In this document: one piece after another, positions 7,838-14,070 of the stretch
How positions within the stretch are numbered: the stretch's first letter is position 1
Layout of the letters: each line of letters opens with the position of its first letter
Origin: Pleurotus ostreatus/Saccharomyces cerevisiae fusant
Lineage: Eukaryota; Opisthokonta
Assembly: GCA_024196135.1 (NCBI GenBank)
Contig: JAMQCK010000914.1
Coordinates: 1-14,070, forward strand
Length of the DNA: 14,070 bases
Reading direction: 5' to 3'
Notes under the pieces: generated by a model
Told to the model about the DNA's origin: nothing
What the model saw: the letters and a program-made list of their open reading frames with translations, nothing else
The model's database searches: none
Position numbers and translations under genes: made by a program

Positions 7838-10800
7838 CTATGCAAAAGGTAGGGGCGCGCTTTTTCTGATGTATACGTGCAACTCGGGGTTCCTCAGCAG
7901 CGCAGGGAGACCCCCTGGCAAGTGATCTGGGCACGATGATCCCTGGCGAGGAACGAAGACGATGCGGGCGACCTGGGCTCGAGTTTCTGTCGCACCGAGA
8001 CAGTCGAGTACAAAGCGAATGATGACAGCGGAGAAAGAGGCAGCAGAGTCTGACGACGTCGGTGCGTCGACCAAGTGGTACCGTAGTCCGTGGCCCGCTT
8101 TACGGAGCAGGTTCAAAAGGTCGTCGTCGAAGCTGCAGAATTTGGCAGCAAGTTTAAGGAAAGACCGCTCGTCGAGGCATGCGCCGACGGTTGCCTCGCC
8201 ATCATCTATGCTTCCCCTTGCTGAGAGTACCATGGGCGTCCCAGCGAGTACGCCTCCCAAGGGGACGATCTTGACCTTCAACGGACCTTGCTTGTAGTCA
8301 CCCGAGGGATCCCCAAAAGCCGCGCCGACCTCCTTTCGACTCGTCGGATGCACGATGATATTGCCTTGCCAGTCGCCCGTCTGCCCAACGTACGGCAGCA
8401 CCGCGCCCTGTTGCGTCGTGCGCAGGAACTCGACTAGAAGGTCAAAACCCTCCTCGTCCTCCTTGGTGGCCGCTGATATCGTGGCTCGTTGAGCGGTTGG
8501 GCCAGATATAGCGCATAGTTTGTAGATCTCGTCAGAGGAGTGGAAGGTAGCGAAATGAAGGCATGTCCGGCGTGTAATAAGCTGGTCGACGAGGTCGAAC
8601 TTCGAGCTAGGCGTCGGTGCGGCGACGGTGCAGACGACATCGGCAAGATTGATGGTGAGTTTCCCAACCTTGACACTCAAGGGACCACGCCACTGCCTCG
8701 TACTCGTCTTCAGGTTTTTCGGAGCAGATGCCGTCACAGGACACAATACGGCAGGGGCAGCGGAAGGGCGTCTACTGAAATAACCATAAGCCCAGGCCCA
8801 ACGCATAAAGAAAACATGCCAATCACCTATTATCAGCCTCCGCATCGACTTCCATCGCGCTAAAGGCCGAAGGAGGGGGAAGCGATTTATCCAAAGGTAC
8901 AGGTGATTCGTGGATAGCGACTCGCGATTCGGCGTCGATAGATCCCTCGATAGCGACAGCCGAGGCGTCGTCGTCGATTATCGCTGAGTCCGAATCGTCT
9001 GCGTCCAGTACTGGTAGTGGCCCATCGGAGCGGTTCTCGTCGTTCGCCGTGGTATGCTCATCATTCGCATCCGATTCTTGATGCTGAGCTTGTGTTGGCT
9101 GACCTTCGATTACATTCGCGTCGCAAGATGCCGCGGGCGAGTGTGCGCGCACGGGTGTCTGGCCCCCAGTCTCCTGCGTCGGCGCCGTATCCGTCGGGAA
9201 ACGTAGAAACTCGTCCAGGGGGTCCGCCACCGCAGTCGGAGCCTCGGGAGCGTCGTCTGAATTCTGATTATTGCCGTCTGGAGTTCCGGGGCCATCGTCT
9301 GGGTAGGCGAGCTCGCTAGAAGGAGGTCAGCGCGTCACAAAGGCGCTACACGTCAATTGGTACTTACTAGTCGAGACTGGCGTCGACGTTACCGTCCGAA
9401 AGGGAAAGCGCGGACATGCCATCCAGAGGGGATAAATTCGGAAGAGGATCTAGGACCCCGAGGACTTGCGAGCTCCACAGAACAGCAGGTTGCGAGTCTG
9501 GTGGCATAAGAGCTGTGGATGGCGCACTCGCAGCGCATTGGGAATGCGCAATGAGGCCATGGACCGTCTGCGGTGTCTGTGGCCGAGCCGGAGTGCTTGA
9601 GCCCCATCCTACAGTAGCGGAATTCTGTCCCCACGGATCCCAAGCTGCGGCAGACGGACTCTGACTCCAAGAAGTAGTACGAGTAGTTGGTGTGCTCGGG
9701 ACGGGATGCCTCTGCGCGGTGCAATCTGATTCCTTTCGTGGAGTCCGAGGCCAGGAAGTCGGTGCTGACCCCCACTCTGCAGCAGCGAAATCCTGATTGA
9801 CGTCTCCAGGCCTTGGGCATGATCAGAGGCTCGTATGTATCCTAGGCAAGGGAGCAACTCACTCATCCAGAACGTCTGGCTTGTCGTAGAGCCCAACATT
9901 CGTGACCTGCACGAGCATATCCGAGATATCGTTCTCTTCATCCGAGTCTACGATAGCGTTGGAAGGGAATGCGCCGTCTTCATCGGCAGGATCCATGGCC
10001 GAAAGCTCTGGCGGCGACTCGTCTCGAGGGCGGTACGGCGTGATGGATAGGCCGTATTGTTGTGCGACTTTGTTCCGCGTAGTATTGAGACTCGAGTACG
10101 TTCCCTTCACCGGCAGCACCTGGATAGGCCCGTGCGCCACGGTCGCTGGCGCTGAAAGTGGAACGGGATCACGTTGGACAGGACTGGGTGTACGCGGAGG
10201 GCTGCCGGTTATACTCTCGCCAGGGACGGGCGTGAACAGCGAGGACCGCTGACGGGGCGTGACGGATCGCTCCGTAGGCCTCTCGTCTTCCGTGTCGCTC
10301 TCTGTCACGTACGAGAGCTCTGATATTCCGTCGCTCGATTCTGGCTCGGTGTCGTCCGGCTCGAAGGCGCTCCCCAGCTCGGTCGCCGAGTCCGTCCCGT
10401 CGGACAGGTCGTCGTCCTCGAAGCCCATGGCAGGGAAAGCGGGAGTGGGCGTGTCTCTGCCGCCTGCAGGAACAGGGATCGTCACTACCTCATACTCCGA
10501 CTGCGCCCCGTCTTCGGGAGCTGGTGATTCCGAGTCGCTGTTGGAAGACGAGCCGGACGATGTCGTGCTTGACGGCGACGCTACAACACGCCTCGACGTT
10601 GCGCGCATCCTCTTCGTAGGTATCCTGTTGTTGAGTGCCCTACGCTTGGGCGTCCGGGGTTCGTCATCGCTATCGCTTGCGCTGCTCTCGATGGCTGCCT
10701 GGCCCTCGTCGCGCTTCCCTGCGTTCCTCTTCCGTTTCTGGATATCCTTCAGAACCTGCTGGTTGCGAAATTCCGGAGACCTACATCATTCGATGATTTC

Positions 10801-11448
10801 CTGACAGCTATAGTCATGGTTGTGCCCGCTGACTTATGCGAGTCGCGGAAGCGCGCCTTCTCTTCCTCTGTATTCGATTGTGAGCGACAGGAACACGAGA
10901 CTGAATAACCAGCGACGTACTGATCCATTTCGCACTGGGCGCCACCTCGTGTCGGTTGCCCATGATCCTGTGCTTGAACATCTTGGTCCCTTGGATATAG
11001 GGATGGTGCAACAGGTCGATCCCGATCTCTCGCCAGAATCGACGCAGGAGGTCTTCGCATCCGGTGAGTTCATCAAGGGTCTTCCACCTACACACCGTCA
11101 GCGACGCAATTTTAACACTGTTTTATTGGACGCACTCGTCCCATAACGGGTCCTTCCATTCTTCTCCCGCCCACTGAAATTCAGACTTGTGAATGCATGC
11201 GTCAGACCGCTATTCAACTGGGCATCACCTTGACTCGGTAAATCTGTCCAGGCCGCAGTGTTTTAATCGTCTTTTATAAGACGGTAGCGGGAACTCACCC
11301 AGCATCTGTGCTTTATAACGTAGCTGGCGCGCACGATATATTCTGGGATACCTCGTTAGTGACTGAAGACCAAAAGGTAGAATACGTGCCCACCGATCTC
11401 GTAGTTTCCCGCCTCCCAATGCTTCGCTTCTTTCCTCTTTTTTCCCAT
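7838..11448 (-). CDS. Chromodomain protein with a SPOC-like C-terminal region (Chp1-like candidate)
   Basis: Ten - strand exons, 11448-11394, 11342-11299, 11243-11229, 11173-11136, 11087-10921, 10867-10834, 10780-9863, 9811-9368, 9315-8827 and 8774-7838, join in phase to 1046 aa; introns are 48-55 nt. After MGKKRKEAKHWEAGNYEI comes a chromodomain at about 19-73: EYIVRA strand, IYRVKWAGEEW, LWDEWKTLDEL (the usual TWEPEENL) and CEDLLRRFW helix. Cage positions Y20 and W39 are present; the third holds Glu42. Basic patches near 129-140 and 160-185 suggest nuclear import. Residues about 185-750 are acidic, Ser/Pro/Thr-rich and probably disordered. Residues about 763-880, from RQWRGPLSVKVG to FDLLVEFLRTTQQGAVL and NIIVHP, resemble a SPOC beta-barrel. 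The tail to 1046 is alpha/beta and unassigned. The layout and size resemble S. pombe Chp1. The chromodomain is firm; the SPOC and Chp1 assignments are inference. Confidence 0.85.
11229..11243 (-). other. Predicted 15-nt microexon inside the chromodomain
   Basis: This exon encodes only IYRVK, the central beta-strand of the chromodomain. It lies between two 55-nt introns: 11298-11244 (GTGAGT..GGACAG) and 11228-11174 (GTGATG..TTTCAG, with a GTCTGAC branch site). With it, TGG|ATT..AAG|TGG reads in phase to give CW-IYRVK-WAGEEW, a canonical chromodomain core. Skipping it stays in frame but deletes the strand and would break the fold. Confidence 0.75.
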
Positions 11449-11852
11449 AGTAAATCGAGAGGACAAGGGGGCTCTTGAAGCCGAACAGACGTCTCGAGGT
11501 CAGTAGCCCGAGCTCAAAATTCGAGATGCGAAGTACACTAGATGGCTCTGCCGAAAACACACTGGTCTCTAAGATGGTGGACGAAGGCAAGACGCAAAGC
11601 TGAGGGGCTGCGGCATTTTGTCCGTCATCGTGCATCGCGACTTGCGACGGTCGAGCTTGAAGGTAAAGAGTGAATTGATTAGGGTCCCAACCCGGGGGCA
11701 GAACGGCCACGTGCCGCACCCACCCTGCTTCCTGGACAACTTGTTGACCCCTTGCGCGCTGAGACGCTCGGCAACGCTTAGTGTATTCAGATGTTTGCCA
11801 GATAAGTAGAAATACAGACAACTGCAGGAACCAAGAAAACACGCAGCATATA
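11449..11852. other. Intergenic: promoter of the chromodomain gene and 3' end of copy 2
   Basis: This is about 400 bp between two genes on the - strand. A 222-codon open frame crosses it (11893-11225, - strand) but overlaps exons of both neighbours in other frames and has no domain-like content. I see no repeat, RNA gene or further coding exon. Confidence 0.5.
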
Positions 11853-12917
11853 TCACAACGCTTCTTCCTCGTCCAAAAAGCCATCGCGAACAAATTCGCC
11901 GGACGGAGGTAGCCATTCGATCTGCTGAAGATTCAGCAAGCTTGATTGACACGCTTCTCGAACATACCTTCGTGTGAGTCTTGTCGGACAGTGCAGGATC
12001 TCGTGGATTTACGAGAACGCAAGCATGCCTGATACGCACGTGCTTGGAATCGGTGCGCCATGAATCCACATCTTGGACAAGAAAAGCCTTCGCCTTCGCC
12101 TCCCAAACGTCTTTGGAAATGCCGCCGAACGTAGATCGGCAGTCTTGCAGCGCAATTTGGATGACATGCTCCACGCTATGCGGAAAGACCAGGCTTAACG
12201 GAGCGTTGAGCGGCGTTGCTGGTGGCGCAACGAGGTGGCATCTTCTGTCGACGATGGCCTGCAGGAGGGACCTGAACACAAAAGCCTGTGGATTACTACG
12301 AATTGTCAGTGAGTAGCATGACGAGCGTTGAGACGGATAGAACTTACGACTTGTACGCGTCCAGCGGGTCCTGTCCGTCGTAGTACAGTGTGAGCGCCAT
12401 GCCGAGGACGAAGGGCAGAACGTATGAAGACCAGAGCGGGTGGTCCGCCGCCTGTTGCAGTCGCTTGGTAGCTGACGGTAGATCAGAGACGAGTGCCATA
12501 GGTGTGGTGGTCAGGATGCCTCCTGCGAGCGTTGTCAGCGATTTAGTACTAAGGCGAGGATGATACATCAGGAAAACTGTATATAGGTAATTGATGCAAA
12601 TCATCGAGTGTTGACTATAAGGAATGTAAATAACAACAAATTTCGGTCCAAAGCGAAAATTGGTCAAGATTGACTGGCCCGCTTGAAGTTCATCTAAGAT
12701 TTGCGGACTTTTGCATAGATTTGCGTCACCTATATCCACAATGATGAACATATTTACGCACAGTGTAAGGTAATAGAGGTAAATGTGCGAAGCCGTATGG
12801 GGAGAGGGAGAAGGGGAAGTATAGAGCCCCCGTAGCGGTACGACATCTCGCGCACGCATCGCAACCACGCCTGATATTGGCCAGAAAGAGATCTTGTATA
12901 GGGTGGAGCCTTCCCAT
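11853..12917 (-). CDS. Uncharacterised protein, copy 2 of the local family; 5' end uncertain
   Basis: This is a paralogue of the gene at 5182-5972 and is also unrecognised. Well-supported exons are 12522-12348 (175 nt), 12295-11968 (328 nt) and 11921-11853 (69 nt), with introns of 52 and 46 nt in the same phases as copy 1. Shared motifs are GILTTTPMALVSDL, HPLWSSYVLPFVLGMALTLYY, FRSLLQAIVDRRCHLVAPP, DVWEAKAKAFLVQDVDSWR, VLVNPRDPALSD and RDGFLDEEEAL before the stop. The first exon is unclear. A piece at 12917-12869 encodes HPIQDLFLA, like RIQEIFVA in copy 1, and fits in phase, but it needs a weak donor (C|GTGGTT) and a 346-nt AT-rich intron. The alternative is an unspliced start at 12568 (MYHPRLSTKSLTTLA). 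The three downstream exons show no stop or frameshift, so the gene may work, though a damaged 5' end is possible. It lies upstream of the chromodomain gene on the same strand. Confidence 0.62.
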
Positions 12918-14070
12918 CTGGGGATCTAGCGACGAGTCTAGGCAACGTGAAGAGGGACAAGGTGAGATTGCAGAATCTGCTTTTGATGCTCATAGAGGCG
13001 GACGGGACAAGTGCAGCTGGCGCAGAAGCGAGCGAGAATACGAAAGCTTGGGCTGACAGCGGGTCAATTCGAGGGACTACCGTGCGACGCGCAATCTGGT
13101 GCGAAGAGCCGTCGCCCAGGGCGCAGGGGATGCCGTCGCGGGCGAAAAGGGTGTTTCCGAAGGGAAGGGTCCTGCGCGCTCACCCTTCGATCGACCGGCT
13201 TTCCTCATGCAAAGCGAAGGGTGATGCTGATGATTTCGTTATCGTGGTGAATATGATGTTTCGCGATATCGCTCTCGCAGGGTGCCACGGCGCGATCGCG
13301 GTTGGACGAAGAGATACATGGACGTACAAACTCCAAGTCTGGCTCTGACGCTTGGTTCTGCCGGGACGCCACAAACTCGGGATGATCCGAATGACGTATA
13401 CAAACGCTGACGTGGCAGAATTCGATCGCCCTCGATCTTGCTCTCAACCACCACCATGTTGTAGGCAACATTACTGCCCTCTGTCCTGCTCCATGCGCGA
13501 CAGCGCATTCCCAATCTTTTAAGCTACCCCGGTCATAGGTCTACAAGAAGCGAGATGGCGCTCGACCTCGGTGTGCGCGCACTGCGCCGTCAGGACGGCA
13601 ACAAGTGCGAGCGCCGATTACGCCTTGTCGTCGATCTCTATGTACGTCAAGGGTACGCGCTTCAGTCGCTGACGCGGAGGCGGTGCAACCACTCGGTGAG
13701 TACTTCTTTGAACCTTCGTGTGGTGCCCTCGCGCCATTTTCTCACCCCCTTACCCTTTCACTCACCTTTCCGTGCTGTCCGCATCCCCTTCCTCCATGTA
13801 CCAATTCTCCTTCGCTTCTCCCCTCCCCTTTGACCGTGTCGCGGCGCGCTCCTGTCCCCTCTCCCACCTTCCTCCTCGTCACATGCCTCGTACTTCTTCC
13901 CGTGTCGTGTCGTCTATCAGCTACCGTCCCACATCTCCGTCCGTCCAATGGTTGCGCGCTTTTAACCCCGTACTTTGCACATCGGCCTCTTCGTCTCCGT
14001 CCTGCCTCGCATCAATGCGCAGGATCTCCTCCCTTTCCCGCCTCACGCATTCTTCCTTTCCTTCCCATCA
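12918..14070. other. Right end: no confident gene; pyrimidine-rich tract from about 13730
   Basis: Open frames at 12947-13348 (+) and on the - strand lack domains and consistent splicing. At 13555 (+) an ATG opens MALDLGVRALRRQDGNKCER, with GT-rich donor-like sites at 13641 (GTACGT) and 13696 (GTGAGT). It could be a first exon, but I cannot extend it. From about 13730 to the end the + strand is dominated by C and T, like the leader of the Ras gene. This suggests the promoter or leader of a + strand gene starting beyond the window, or a long pyrimidine-rich intron. Confidence 0.3.

Noticed and set aside
9389..9941. Two - strand open frames overlapping exon 8 of the chromodomain gene
   Set aside because: The third frame (Trp/Ser/Pro/Gln-rich) joins in phase to both neighbouring exons through good splice sites, including a GTAAGT donor that removes the apparent stop. 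The other two frames do not.
10259..10804. Long + strand Ser/Val-rich open frame
   Set aside because: It is antisense to the acidic Ser/Asp-rich exon 7 of the chromodomain gene. Ser/Asp codons read backwards give open Ser/Arg/Val frames, and the - strand model is supported by splicing on both sides.
11225..11893. 222-codon - strand open frame
   Set aside because: It crosses the intergenic gap and overlaps exons of two better-supported genes in other frames, with no domain-like sequence.
1..14070. CRISPR arrays, tRNA or rRNA genes, transposons, and bacterial operon signals
   Set aside because: No regularly spaced direct repeats, cloverleaf-like A/B boxes, rRNA motifs, transposase or reverse-transcriptase motifs, or Shine-Dalgarno-led gene strings were seen. 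The window is eukaryotic and intron-rich.

Overview
The window is most likely nuclear DNA from a filamentous basidiomycete, probably an agaricomycete. It is GC-rich and gene-dense, with no operons. Its genes are cut by many 46-68 nt introns with GT..AG ends and CTGAC/CTGAT/CTAAC branch sites. The encoded families (a Ras-type GTPase, a BTB/POZ protein of basidiomycete style, fungal PXMP4 proteins) fit this. All gene models below were spliced by hand by matching intron phase, splice sites and protein-family expectation. None has transcript support here.

Layout. On the + strand: a complete Ras-family GTPase (446-1280, 7 exons, one of them only 2 nt) and a BTB/POZ protein (1687-2773, 5 exons). 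On the - strand, reading from right to left: copy 2 of an unrecognised gene family (11853 to about 12917); a large ten-exon chromodomain gene (7838-11448, 1046 aa); copy 1 of the unrecognised family (5182-5972, 210 aa); and two tandem peroxisomal membrane protein 4 (PXMP4/PMP24) genes (4247-4979 and 2816-3561, 209 aa each). The BTB gene and the nearer PXMP4 gene converge with 42 bp between their stop codons. The 1.9 kb between 5973 and 7837 contains exon-like pieces on both strands but no gene I can support. The last 1.1 kb ends in a pyrimidine-rich tract like the leader of the Ras gene, so another + strand gene may start just beyond the window.

Functional reading. The genes do not form one pathway. 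The most notable is the chromodomain gene. It joins an N-terminal chromodomain, a long acidic Ser/Pro-rich linker and a folded C-terminal region that reads like a SPOC-type beta-barrel. That order resembles fission yeast Chp1 (RITS complex), so it is a candidate reader of H3K9 methylation in small-RNA heterochromatin. The Chp1 link is inference from layout and motif shape. The other points of interest are two predicted microexons (2 nt in Ras, 15 nt in the chromodomain) and two local duplications (PXMP4 in tandem; the unknown family on either side of the chromodomain gene).
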